64,000 nt of DNA, taken from assembly GCF_947507565.1 (NCBI RefSeq), contig NC_089191.1, positions 2,081,240-2,145,239 on the forward strand. Reading direction: 5' to 3'. This document shows positions 44,701 through 56,754 of the stretch, one piece after another. The notes below the pieces were generated by a model. That model saw only the letters and a program-made list of their open reading frames with translations. It made no database searches and was not told the DNA's origin. The position numbers were made by a program, and so were the translations under genes. The first letter of the stretch is position 1. Each line of letters opens with the position of its first letter. This stretch comes from Oscarella lobularis. Its lineage: Eukaryota > Porifera > Homoscleromorpha > Homosclerophorida > Oscarellidae.

Positions 44701-46612
44701 AACGCTTTGAGTCGGCGCCTAATATTAAAATTGAACATCGAACTGGAAAATGATGCCGTCTGACAAATGTAGTCAATTTCCCTACTAACGGAAGTAAAAG
44801 AAATGGAACCGGTTTGATTAGTAAATCCTATATAAGATAAAAAGAAATTACGTTATAAATTAAATATATCAAAACGACCTACCTTTACAGTTGCCTTCGC
44901 GAAGAATAGTAATTTTCTCCCCTTTATGACCGTAGACATATTGGTGAAATTTACAATCGCTGTCAAACGTCATTCCATTCGAAGCGCAGACCGGTCTTTC
45001 AGCTTCGTTGAGACACGGAGGTTCTTTGCAAGTGTACTTTCCGCGTTCCGTTTCGACGCATTTGCCGTAATTAGGACATTTCGCAAAAGTGCACGGATTC
45101 AACGCTAACGAAACAAAGCATTTCACATCCCATTTAGTACATTATTCACTGGCGGATCTGGGGGAAAGCCCCTTCTGAAATATTCAGACTCTCATTTATG
45201 TAGGGAAAGGGTCCATAAAGAGAACTAAAAGATACGTAACAGTGACTACAATTTCAAAGGCATTCGCATAGAGAAAAGCTTTAATTCAAAGAAAATTTTG
45301 AATGACCTCGCCCAAATTCAGAAATCAAAATTTTAAGATCGACCCGCCACTAACTATTTCTCACTTACTTCCAATTGCGCACCACGTCACGGCAACGGTA
45401 ACTTTTAGACTCGTAGTTCGCACACACAGTCGAAATCCTTCCCCAGTAATACTCTTCGATTAAACATAAAGACACGCACATGATAACTTTGGAATATATA
45501 TCATGGCGCCTGTATACCTCTGTCCATACGGCGACGATAGATTCTTTGCCTTCTTCCACTTCACTAGATATCATCGAGGACGTTAACACGGTTGGTCGAT
45601 ATTTTATTGAATATTTCGTTCGGAACAAAATAGCCTAAAATGTTAAAGACGTATATACGTTTGAAATTATATCAGTGCAATAGTTACTTGGCAAAACGTT
45701 TTTTCTTTCGTTTGCGGAAACGGGATGGACACCGAACCGGTTTCGGAAGAATTGAAAATCTTTTTAAGCCACACAGTAGTGAACGTAATAAAATCCTGCC
45801 AGATAAAAAGAAAGAAAAGTTAATCAAGAAAAAGTCTACTTTCTATTTCATGAAATACCCCTTCAAATCCAGAATGAACGCCGCTGAAAACGCAGGCTTC
45901 TTTCAAGCAGACACGCGCACCGGAGCCGTCTTTCTCACTCCAGAGAAAGGTACCATATCGATCAGGAGTCTTCGCTTTTTGCTGCAAGGCCGTCACAAGG
46001 ACATTAGACAGCAATGGGAAATTCATCTGAAGTGGCTTCGCTATTAACTATGCATTCTATTCATAAGCCAATATACCGTAGCCTCTTCGCAGATCGTCTC
46101 AGTCGTGAATTTGGGAAAGCTGAGAACGGCGCTATGAAATTCCTTGGACGAAGAGCTTTGAGCGGAGAGAAAGGCGAACCACTCGATGGTCAAAGTGACC
46201 GTCTCGTAGGCGCCTCTTCTCGCCGAACAAGCGTAGAAGCCCAATTCAGTTATTTTGTGAACCCAGCACGAAAACAATGGCGGATCCTCCATTTGACTGG
46301 CGAATCCGACGTTGAGTTGGACGTGAATGCGTTCGTTTGCTCTGCGCTTCATTATCTTGAAGAAGGCGGCCGACGAAAATTTGACAAATTTGCAGTCATA
46401 GCGATCGACGTCACCTGAAAACTCCCAGTTTTCAGTGCCGAAGATCGGCGAATGGGCTAAAATAATAGGCTCTTCCAATGTAAGAGGAACGGCGCCATTC
46501 GCGAAATACGTGTTTGCGGCTCAGGAACAATGGACGGCGGAATTAAAAATGGCCCTCCTTCCACGCTTGCTGTCAGGAAAGGAACAAGCGCTACGACTGA
46601 AAGAAACAACAT
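41792..46612 (-). CDS. Large secreted protein: lectin-like modules, EGF/Kazal, EGF array, FN2-like end
   Basis: Twenty-two exons (complement): 46510-46612, 46077-46456, 45859-46026, 45688-45795, 45403-45634, 44883-45104, 44289-44827, 44126-44236, 43959-44075, 43818-43908, 43655-43765, 43502-43606, 43343-43450, 43181-43288, 43029-43130, 42868-42978, 42694-42813, 42514-42636, 42353-42463, 42199-42306, 42023-42139, 41792-41967; 1,156 residues. Signal peptide (MLFLSVVALVPFLTASVEG); then about five beta-rich modules resembling H-type lectins (CWVHKITELGFYACSARR; VWAEYVTINSITLCVRE; DWIAYPRTKG), with an EGF plus Kazal exon (VCASNGMTFDSDC) after the third; eleven EGF modules, one per phase-1 exon; and a final exon (CQIPFQDDDGRWHYSCM..WC) resembling FN2. 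The 45403 donor (GTTACC) was chosen for phase; a stronger GTAAGT lies at 45368. The lectin assignment is tentative. Confidence 0.75.
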
Positions 46613-47530
46613 TTGCCCCTGAAGTGCGTCGGCTCGAATGACTTGCTACCGAGTGTTCCTTCAATATATAAGCGCCCACCTACGATCGCACTGTGAGGAG
46701 CCAGGTGTATTCAATGAATCGATGCAATATTACCGTTAAGCTAATCATTCGAAGATTATCAACTGCATATGAAGTTCGAATCTTCGCCAGCGGGCGTCAA
46801 ATGATGAGAATCGCAAAGGAAAACAATCGTTATTTGAGTGCAATCTTGGGGTGCAAGAGTTAATTGAATAGGACAATTTCACTTTACTTTTGCTACAGCA
46901 ACAGGAAGAACTGTTGAGTAACACAGATGATTGACTAAGGATTCTACGAAATGCGTCTGCATGTGAATTCGGTTATCAGGGCAGCTGTACACCTATTTTT
47001 GTCTTGGAGAAAGAAGGATATTGACACTCCATACCTACCAAACCGCAAAGACAACGTTTTACAGCTCTTTTGACTGATCTTCAGCCTCCGAAAGCCTTTG
47101 CAATATGGCCAGGTCGGTCGTACAGTAATCGGACTTTTCGCTCATCCATAGCTAGTCCCGAAGAAGCTTCAGACCCTTTCTGTAGCCTCAAATTTATTGT
47201 GTTGGAATAAGAGAAGGTAGCTGCCTACCAAATACTGGCAAAGAAGACGTTTGCGTTCTCTTCCTTTTTTGCCTAGCGCGCGCTACCGTCAATTCTGTAG
47301 GAAACGGCTACAAGCAAAGCTCCGCCACGACCGTTTAATTCACAGGATGAAGGACAGAAAAGGTATCATTTCTGCTGTTTATAAGTGCAAGGCTTAGTCT
47401 CACTTTATCAAACTCGTGCAGTACCCTATGTACTTTTCTATTCAGGCTTCCGTACGTAGCGTAGTTTTGTTCCTATTCGATTCTCTTTCGAGAATCACTA
47501 TTCTTTCTCTCTAATCTTCTTGAAAAAACT
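45455..47530. repeat. 2.1 kb segmental duplication, copy 2
   Basis: Partner of 38118-40240. It covers the first four to five exons, the promoter and the upstream region of the minus-strand gene. Confidence 0.8.
46665..46670 (-). promoter_or_regulatory. TATA box of the lectin-like/EGF gene
   Basis: TTATATATTGA on the minus strand about 50 bp before the start codon at 46612. It is conserved at the same distance in the duplicated copy at 39335-39341. Confidence 0.55.
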
Positions 47531-49358
47531 AATTCCTGCAGCTGAGACTGCGATGATAGCTTCTACGTTTCAAAACAATAGAAATATAATAAAACTTATT
47601 TTCTATTCTGATCCTCAATTAAACGCACGCACCTGCCGTTCTATATGAAAGACAGTGACTTACTCTCCAGCCTGCAAATAATCATAGCTTTTGCAGGCAT
47701 GCAGCCGTATGTTCCTCGTATTCATGTGACGTTCCTTACGTGACGTATAATTTATTCACTATCTTAGGTCAAATCAGTGTTGATCGAGTTAGGTTTATTA
47801 TTCACAGAGGCATGGTGGAAGAAGTCAATATGCAAGGTAGCTAGAGACACGTTGATAGAGTCAGTGTCCTAATTGTTAGACGTATTTTAGGTATGATTAA
47901 TCATTCGTGCCCTCTATCATTGATAGAATGTCGCTGGCCTCGCGGTCGAGCTGTAACAGGGAGACAAAGTAGGGATATTGAGATACATATTTATTTGAAA
48001 GCGTCATTGCTGTTTTTATTCTTCCTTTCCCTTGTTGCTTCGCGCTTCTGCATGCAAACACCTTTGTTAGTGACGTAGTCGTTAATGTACGTTGCAGATA
48101 GTCTGGCGGCGCAAAAAAAACTAGCGAAACAGGACAAGTCGACTGTCTGAAAATTTTGTCTGCTAGTTTCGAGCCACTGTGATTTGCAGACGCACGCAAA
48201 GGACATATCAGTAAATTGTGAATGACAAGTCAACACGATCGTTACAGAAATGACCCACAGCGAGTTACACAGTCCGTTTTCCACTTTACTGTAAAGCGTT
48301 GAAGGTTCAAGCTGCTGTATTGATGTCTATTGTTAGCTTATGGCATGCATTTTTTCATGACACTCGCAATGATCTTTCTAATTATTCAAAACGAGCAACG
48401 CTGCTGCAGCCTAACGCACACTAGCTAACAAACGGTTGAGTCACTCTTCTCCCGGTCGCCTCTTAATGACTTTGCATTGCCACCAACTTTACTGAAACGT
48501 TTGCAAGTTTGTTCATTAAATGGGGTTTGGGCAAGCAGACCTCGAGATTGCGTTACTTGCGTTTGTGAATTTCATTTCAACTTGTCGTGTTGGCATCTAG
48601 CGCCTTTAGCGATGCATGAAGGAGTTTAGATGCATAGCAGTAGGATTCTGCAGGTGGCTTTTATCACTTATGCAGGACACGTGAAGATTCCTTTCGTTGT
48701 GCACGTGTGCATGCACGAAGCCGTCTGCAACCTCGACGCGTGCAGCCGTTTAGTAATTTATTCAATGCTTCGGAAGCATGATTAATCATTCCTATATAAG
48801 TTATTTCTGATATTCTTGAAGTGCAGCTGTTCCTTTGAATTATTGTTTAACTTTTTATTTTTAGTATATCCGCCCACCTAGGTCAATTGACGTTGGCTGG
48901 CACAATATAAGGCTAGTTCAGCCTCACGGTCACTTCATTCAGAAGTTTGCAAGCCGACACTGTTGTCTTCTCCACTTGAAGACTTTCAAACCTCTCGAAA
49001 AGGTATACACGAGAAAGGCTGACTTAGGTTATTGAATGCGGTATTCGTCTTTCAAAGTAAAACACCCCAAACTCAAAGTTTAAATACCGCTGTTATTGGC
49101 GCTTGTACCTTTACTTGCGCAAACCAGTGTTAATATGCGGCGTTTTGCTACGGTCTCCTTTGTCAACTTGAACTTTTTAGTACGCGTTCTGTTTGTGAAG
49201 CGCTTTGATCGTTTCTTACCACAAAGGTGCATGCATCTTCTCTTGTAGCCTTGAGAACCGGGAGCGTAATTGACGTCTATATAATTAATCTGCAGAAATT
49301 AGACAGTTGATATTCGAAGTCTAAAGCTTAAATGTTGTAATTAATTGATAGTTTGAAG
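47531..49358. other. Intergenic region with probable promoter of the plus-strand EGF gene
   Basis: No coding signal. A CAATATAAGGC box at 48902-48912 followed by a possible 5' untranslated exon ending at an AAAAG/GTATACACG donor near 49000 would fit a 5'UTR intron before the start at 49359. Divergent from the 46.6 kb promoter. Confidence 0.35.
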
Positions 49359-52300
49359 ATGGCTTGGCAACTATGCGTCGCTGCATTGTTTCTACTCTCG
49401 CTCTCTGCTACAGGACAAGAATGTCCGGTATATCTGATATAACTGTTATATTAGATTTCACCTTATATTATGATGAGTCTTTTGATCTATAGGATCCAGG
49501 TGCGATTTTGACATGCAAAACGTTGACAGATTATTCAAACTCAAACAATTTTTAGGTTTGTCATGCAGAGTCACATTGTGGACTCAATGGACTACATGCG
49601 TTCCAGACGTAAGTCCTGTGGGCGCCTTTTTATCTCACATATCTACAGCATACTTGCAGAGCTGTGAAAAAAGAATGAGAGAAAGAAAAATCCGTAGTTA
49701 TTTTGATCCAGACGACTGTCCTAAGCTTACTCAAGAAAAACCGTGCAATCTCGACTCGTGCACAATAGATCCAAGCAAAGGCTAGAGATCATAATAATTA
49801 ACGATATGTCGTTCTTTATCGTCGCTGTAGAGCCCAAGATGTGTAAAATGGCTTGTCAGGCAAACGCCGAATGTCTTTCGGGGGAATGCACTTGCAGAGA
49901 AGGCTTCTATCTGGCAAAGGAGCGCCTATGCTGTATGTATTTTGAGCGACAAGTTTCGTTTTTCATTAAATTTTTCCTAGGGCCAATAATGTGCAAAAGT
50001 TGCGGTGAGAATGCTGAATGCACAGAAGCGGGCGGCGACGTTGCATGCTCGTGCAAATTTGGATATTTTCGAGATGGGGACGTTTGCAGTAATTTTGATT
50101 CACTTAGAGAGCAATTTATTGATTTATTTTATTGATTCTCTTAGAACCCGATAAGTGCAAAACGTGCCCGGAAATGGCTAACTGTCTTTTGGCTAACGGA
50201 CAATACACGTGTGTTTGCCCGCAGGCTTATTTCCTCGAAGGAGCGCTCTGCTGTAAGTTGAGGATGTTTTTTTTCTAACCTACATATGTTATGACATACT
50301 TTAGTACCAAACGTTTGTCGCGACTGCCCAAAGAACGCATTTTGCGATCAAGAATCTCGAAAATGCTCTTGCAAGCCTGGATATTTTGAAGATGAACAAC
50401 TATGCAGTAACGAAAGAAAACGCCAGTTATCAAGTTCTAATACTATTTTTGCATAGAACCCGACCTCTGTCAAGCCTGTTCCGTCAATGCTAAATGCATT
50501 ATGAATGACAATGAGAAGTACTCGTGCGTATGCGACGACGGTTACGAAGGCAACGGAGAGACATGCAGTGAGACTAATCAGGTATTTATGTAAGATGTTT
50601 CTCTCTATATTGTTATTCTAGCCAAAGAAAATCCGTGCTCAAGAGAATGTCAGACAAATTCTGAATGTAAATTAGACTCGGGCGAATACAAATGCGTATG
50701 CAACGAAGGATTCTATCTCGGAGATGAAAAGGAGACATGCTGTATGCGATCGATTCGCATGTACTGTACTCGTCTACATATGTTTTCATATTCTTTTTTT
50801 AGTACCAAACACATGCAAATTATGTGGCGAAAATGCTGCATGTGAACTCTCCTCAGATAGCAACGGAATGGAGACACACGTGTGCTCGTGCAAGATCGGA
50901 TATTTTCGAGACGGAGACATTTGCAGTATTAGCCGACATCATCAACTTGTTCTTAAAATTTGAAGAGTTTTTAGAACCCGATCATTGTAAATCGTGCCCC
51001 AAGAACGCCGAATGTGCTCTGAATGTTAAAGGGGAACACGTGTGCAGTTGCATAGAAGGCTACGTTGGTTCTGGGAAAACTTGCCGTAAAACAATTAAAA
51101 GGGGTGAAATTTCTAATATAAGTTGTTTTACAGTGCCAGCAATATGCCGCCGTTGCAATGCGAATGCTAAATGCGTTCAATCAAAGGGCGTCTATTCGTG
51201 CAAATGCAACAATGGCTTTATAGGAAATGGATTCTCTTGCAGTGCGTGCTTTAGATCACTTGACGGGTGAAATTTCTTATATAAGTTGTTTTACAGTGTC
51301 ATCAGTATGCCGCCGTTGCAATGCTAATGCTAAATGCGTTTTATCAAAGGGCGTCTATTCGTGTAAATGCAACACTGGCTTTACAGGAAATGGATTCTCT
51401 TGCAGTGCGTGCTTTAGATCACTTGACGGGTGAAATTTCTTATATAAGTTGTTTTACAGTGTCATCAGTATGCCGCCGTTGCAATGCTAATGCTAAATGC
51501 GTTATGTCAAAGGGCGTCTATTCGTGTAAATGCAACACTGGCTTTACAGGAAATGGATTCTCTTGCAGTGCGTGCTTTAGATCACTTGACGGGTGAAATT
51601 TCTTATATAAGTTGTTTTACAGTGTCATCAGTATGCCGCCGTTGCAGTGCTAATGCTAAATGCCTTGTATCAAAGGGCGTCTATTCGTGTAAATGCAACA
51701 CTGGCTTTACAGGAAATGGATTCTCTTGCAGTGCGTGCTTTAGATCAGTTGACGGGTGAAATTTCTTATATAAGTTGTTTTACAGTGTCATCAGTATGCC
51801 GCCGTTGCAATGCTAATGCTAAATGCGTTTTATCAAAAGGCGTCTATTCGTGTAAATGCAACACTGGCTTTACAGGAAATGGATTCTCTTGCAGTGCGTG
51901 CTTTAGATCACTTGACGGGTGAAATTTCTTATATAAGTTGTTTTACAGTGTCATCAGTATGCCGCCGTTGCAGTGCTAATGCTAAATGCCTTGTATCAAA
52001 GGGCGTCTATTCGTGTAAATGCAACACTGGCTTTACAGGAAATGGATTCTCTTGCAGTGCGTGCTTTAGATCACTTGACGGGTGAAATTTCTTATATAAG
52101 TTGTTTTACAGTGTCATCAGTATGCCGCCGTTGCAATGCTAATGCTAAATGCGTTATGTCAAAGGGCGTCTATTCGTGTAAATGCAACACTGGCTTTACA
52201 GGAAATGGATTCTCTTGCAGTGCGTGCTTTAGATCACTTGACGGGTGAAATTTCTTATATAAGTTGTTTTACAGTGTCATCAGTATGCCGCCGTTGCAGT

Positions 52301-53170
52301 GCTAATGCTAAATGCCTTGTATCAAAGGGCGTCTATTCGTGTAAATGCAACACTGGCTTTACAGGAAATGGATTCTCTTGCAGTGCGTGCTTTAGATCAC
52401 TTGACAGGTGAAATTTCTTATATAAGTTGTTTTACAGTGTCATCAGTATGCCGCCGTTGCAATACTAATGCTAAATGCGTGTTATCAAAGGGCGTCTATT
52501 CGTGTAAATGCAACACTGGCTTTACAGGAAATGGATTCTCTTGCAGTGCGTGCTTTAGATCACTTGACGGGTGAAATTTCTTATATAAGTTGTTTTACAG
52601 TGTCATCAGTATGCCGCCGTTGCAATGCTAATGCTAAATGCGTTGAATCAAAGGGCGTCTATTCGTGTGAATGCAACACTGGCTTTACAGGAAATGGACT
52701 CTCTTGCAGTGCGTGCTTTAGATCACTTGACTCCAGATCATTTTGATATGTGCACTTTAGTGCGAAGGTCCCCGTCATGCTTCGGACGTTGTCCTAGGAT
52801 GTCCAGGTGCGTGAAAAAGGCTGACGGACAATATGGCTGTGTTTGCTTCAGAGGACTTATTCTTGGAAATGACAATGTTTGCCGTCGTAAGGTTTTGTGA
52901 ATTTCTTCAATAGGGATTACATATTTGCGTTTTTTCTGCATAGGAGGCTGTAATTGCAACAGATGCATAATTCCGTTCAAAGACAGCTCTGGTCGTATGA
53001 AATACAGCTGCTCTAAGAGCGTTACACTTGAAAGGACGTGTAGAAGTAGATTTGGCATGATGATCAAAGGCAAGATGGGCATGATGAGCAACGGCAAGAG
53101 GATGCTATGCGAGAAAATCTGCAGACTCTGTGTCAGAAAGATTTATACTAGTAGAAATGGAAATGGCTAA
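49359..53170 (+). CDS. Secreted TSP1-EGF protein with a tandemly amplified EGF exon
   Basis: Exons: 49359-49427, 49493-49499, 49556-49608, 49660-49780, 49831-49932, 49981-50088, 50145-50252, 50305-50406, 50457-50567, 50622-50741, 50803-50925, 50975-51085, ten 108 bp exons from 51134 every 163 bp, 52761-52886, 52944-53170; 855 residues, in phase throughout. Signal peptide (MAWQLCVAALFLLSLSATG), one TSP1 repeat (SCRVTLWTQWTTC...), nineteen EGF modules and a basic, Gly/Met-rich cysteine end (GKMGMMSNGKRM). EGF exons and 3' flank are an inverted duplicate of the minus-strand gene, but the 5' part is unrelated (TSP1 instead of lectin modules). Exon 2 is only 7 bp, and the intron after exon 4 begins GC. 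Likely an extracellular matrix or ligand-binding protein. The TSP1 join depends on the microexon and is less certain than the EGF part. Confidence 0.8.
51134..52708 (+). repeat. Ten tandem 163 bp units (108 bp EGF exon + 55 bp intron)
   Basis: Units start at 51134 and recur every 163 bp to 52601. The first unit is diverged; the following nine are nearly identical, introns included. They differ mainly at three codons after the third cysteine: VLS, VMS, LVS, VLS, LVS, VMS, LVS, VLS, VES in order. Each exon is phase 1-1 and divisible by three, so copy number can change without breaking the frame. The inverted paralogue has a single counterpart at 42199-42306. Confidence 0.95.
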
Positions 53171-54123
53171 CTACTAGTAGCGCAGCATGTTGAGGACAAT
53201 GCGTGATGATGTTGATGTCTTGTGTTTTGTCTTGCACGTGGATGTCTGTCCGCTGCTTTTATTCTAAATGTATTTCTTTGCTTCTGTTTGTGAAAGGTAA
53301 GTATTGCATGAGCTCTCTCTCTCATCGGTGGACGGTCACAGCAAAAGAAGAGTTCCCTTATCCCAGATAGATAATGGTTATAACTTACATGAGAAAGATT
53401 AGTAGCCTGCGCAGGATTCGACGCCTAAAATTCCAAAGTACGGCGACGCATGAAGTTCTCGATTGCACTCATGTGACATCTAACGCGCGTCATTGCATGT
53501 AAGAGCTAGTGACGTCAAATCACGCGGCCCATTCTGTCAAATAAAATAGAAATGTATTACTGCCTGAAAACAAAGCAAAACTACGTGAAAGAATTCCGTT
53601 TTCTTCTCTCCTCGTCGTGGATCAACGAATGAATACACATCATTTCAGCTTGTTTTTTCGCCAAGGGCAATTACGCGGTTTCTATGTATACTAGTGCAGT
53701 GAACCTTTAGTCTCAAGCAAAACATTTTGTTGGATTTTGTTACAGTTAGCTAGAGCCCAAAAGCGCTCTTCCTCTCTACTCACGTGAAGAAAAAACTGCA
53801 AGGAAAGACCCAAAATATTGCGTCGTGTAGGAGAAAAAACTCAAATAACTGTCCATTTTATATTATTTCGGTAATTCGTACTGCGGTCGATAGCTTTCTC
53901 TAATCGGTCAACGTTCATAAAAAAAGAGGGATTCCTTGAAAAATGATTTGTGCATCCGGGATAGCAATTTAAGGTATCACGTGAGTGAGGTAGTCTGAGC
54001 ATGATTCGAGTCGTTGTCCACCAGTCTGTTCAACATGACAGATCTTAGAGTACGTCGTGCTCACGTAAAGCGAGTTGCAGAGCTCATAGCCCATGCAGAA
54101 CATATCCTCATCAGGAGGCTAGA
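53171..54123. other. 3' flank, partly an inverted duplicate
   Basis: 53171-53340 matches the complement of about 41600-41790 (ACTACTAGTAGCGC, ATGATGTTGATGTCTTG and CATCGGTG blocks), which marks the outer edge of the inverted duplication. The rest is non-coding. Confidence 0.5.
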
Positions 54124-55318
54124 TGTAGGGCGTACAAATGAGATCAACCACAAATGAGATCACAACGTCATGGTAACGTCACGTGTCGTTACAGTGACAT
54201 CACCAGCTCCATGATGCTATTCTACGCCAGAGACGTCAAATTCATTTCAGATGTAGTAGAATTCGAACCTGTGCCATCTTCCAGCGGAGCGCAACAGAAA
54301 AAGCTTGTGATCTCTTTTGTGGTTAATCTACCATTGCGCCCACAAATGAGATCAGCAGCAATACTGCTGCCGCAAGTTCGAAGTCAGTCGCAAGTACTAA
54401 AAGGTGTGATCTCTTTTGTGGTTGATTGATTGATTGATGCTCGCAAATGAGATCAGCAGTTTAATCGAGGTTAGCTAGGTATCTTTGAAAAAGTCCCTAG
54501 GTAAGTTGTATCGCCGCAAAACAAGCGGTGCATCTTTAATTTATTCTTATGCTTAAGTTTAACGCATTGCGGGACGCCGCTAACGGGCAGGTCAAACAAA
54601 TTGATTATTAGCCTTACAGCAGAATAAATGTTTTTGGTTGATTAACAGCCCGAAACAACGTCCCATGACACAATACCAGGGAAATAATGGACAGACACTC
54701 CCCACGTTGTTTCGTGCAGGTAATCAACCAAAAACATTTATTCTTTGAAGCGTTATAGTCTTCTTGGCTCTGCTGTGAAAAATTTTTTGATTAAAGAGGC
54801 ACCGCTTGTTTTGCGGTGACAGAAGTTGGAGATGGGCAATACAACCAACCTACTTGTTCAACGATACTACCCCCAATTAATTAAACTGCTGATCTCATTT
54901 GCGAGCATCAATCAATCAATCAACCGCATAAGAGATCGCACCTTTTAGCACTTGCGACTTACTGCAAACTTGCGCCAATCAAACATAATCATTATCACTA
55001 ATGATCTCATTTGTGGGCGCCACAGTAGATCAACCACAAAAGAGATCACACCTTTTAGTACTTGCGACTGACTTCGAACTTGCGGCAGCAGTATTGCTGC
55101 TGATCTCATTTGTGGGCACAATGGTAGATCAACCACAAAAGAGATCACAAGCTTTTTCTGTTGCGCTCCGCTGGAAGATGGCACAGGTTCGTCTGAAACG
55201 CATTTGACGTCTCTGGCGTAGAATAGCATCATGGAGCTGGTGATGTCACTGTGGACGACACGTGACGTCACCAAGACGTTGTTCAGATCTCATTTGTGTC
55301 TCATTTGTACGCCCTACA
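54124..55318. mobile_element. 1.2 kb foldback (long inverted repeat) element
   Basis: Ends are TGTAGGGCGTACAAATGAGA and its complement. Arms of roughly 380-430 bp match in inverted orientation, including AGCTCCATGATGCTATTCTA and GGAGCGCAACAGAAAAAGC blocks. Inside, a second nested inverted repeat (AGAATAAATGTTTTTGGTTG at 54623 and its complement near 54730) and a CAAAACAAGCGGTG pair continue the fold to the centre. The motif GATCTCATTTGTGG or its variant GATCTCTTTTGTGG is repeated many times near both ends. There is no transposase; the open frames are by-products of the arms. No clear target duplication was seen. Confidence 0.85.
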
Positions 55319-55879
55319 CGAGCCAATGACAACGGGAAGACGAATCACTCCCGAACTCTTCCTACCGTTCTCACGACGAGCGAAGCGTACTGCAAACAAC
55401 TCACCACAGTCTGTTTAGTCGACGGCGAAGTGGGCGGGGTGATTCTAAGCGAAGACTTGGCACGCCCACTCGTTCCAAACGACGATCCTTCTACGAAAGA
55501 CACGGTACTATCGATGTGGAAAAATTTGGGCCTATGTTATGGAGTCTGGAGGAAATGCTTGCTGAGTACTTTGCAAAGGTGAATAAGAAGCCTTCGCCTT
55601 GCGATCGAATACCTGCACCAATTCCTTTTGGCTGTGGATAAGCGCTTTGCAAGGCGAGGCATAAGAAGTACGTTCACTCAATGAGTCATTATATATGTCC
55701 CGCGGGAAAAAAGGCTGGGCGATATTGATTTCGGAGATGCAGTTGAATCAAGTGCACTTTGAATATAAAAGTTGACATGATGTCGACGTATTCTGTCAAC
55801 CAGATTGGCACTTTTGTGCGACTGGCGAGAAAGCGAGTGAGACACATATTTGATTCAAGTTTCGTTTACACTCTTCACG

Positions 55880-56430
55880 TGGACGCAAGTACCGGTATAT
55901 ATAGGTCTTCATCCGGGTAATGGTCGAAGAAAAGACAAGGCCAACCTTTTCGAATTCGTTTTCTTGCAAGGTGCGCTTCGGTCATGCGGTTAGGCATTCA
56001 AATGTCTTTTCTCTAGACGCTGGAGCTTTTTGGAAAAGGTGAGGCTCCCTAAGGGGTCCTGCGAACAGATTTTCGCCTTGCAAGGCGTAACGAAAAGCTC
56101 GCGACGCGTCTTCAATATTCTGTTTGACGGTACACCTAAGGCCTACCTTTATATGGAGCAGTCGACGCATTGCAGGAGTTCCCCATGGCCCTAGAGACGA
56201 ATTTACCCGTCACCCCCTTTCGAAGCTCGTCTCTCGTCCGTCGTAAGTCGAAGTCTTTACTCCGATGCATAAAGAAAAGCCAAGCGTTTAGTCTCCATGT
56301 GGCTGCAATTATGCAAGCGCGCGATGTTCACAAGTCTGCTGCGAGCAGAAATCCCGTGGCCCTAGTGATACTGAACCCCAAAGGGGGCCTTACCCTATTA
56401 TCTCATTTTGTGGTCATAGAGACGTTCGTC
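55880..56430 (+). repeat. 500 bp dispersed repeat, forward copy
   Basis: From CATCCGGGTAATGGTCGAAG to AAAGGGGGCCTTACC and GTGGTCATAGAGACGTTCG. It matches the 23.3 and 58.9 kb copies. Between 55319 and 55880 no gene was identified; a 106-codon frame (55262-55582) has no family signal. Confidence 0.7.
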
Positions 56431-56754
56431 AGTTCTCCCAAGGCATTTTTACAGCTGGAGAAAAGGTATGCACATAAAATACTGTGAAGAAACTTTGAAG
56501 CAGTTTCAAAGTCGTTATTTATTTGGGGATAGGCGCTTAAAAGCAACCTCTATCTCTGGCCGATAAAGAAACGATGCAGTACGCAAAAAAGTTTGCCTTC
56601 TCATCCTTGGGCCTTTTCTCCAAAAGAAGAAAGAGTCCTTTCCTATAGGCTTTTCATACATATATAGTGTAGATCTTTCGCGTGAAAGCGCTCACGTGAA
56701 CTATTCCCATCTCACGTGCTCTCATCTAAACAGCGCCAGCCGTACGACGATCTC

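Noticed and set aside
45365-45628. Use of the strong GTAAGT donor at 45368 for the third lectin-like exon
   Set aside because: It gives phase 2, which does not fit the phase-1 Kazal exon that follows; kept only as an alternative if an extra exon exists in 45128-45360.
51134-52708. CRISPR-like regular repeat
   Set aside because: The 163 bp units are EGF exons with introns in a eukaryotic gene; there are no unique spacers.
54154-54429. 91-codon frame and its minus-strand twin at 54945-55274
   Set aside because: They are the two arms of the foldback element translated; no transposase motif.
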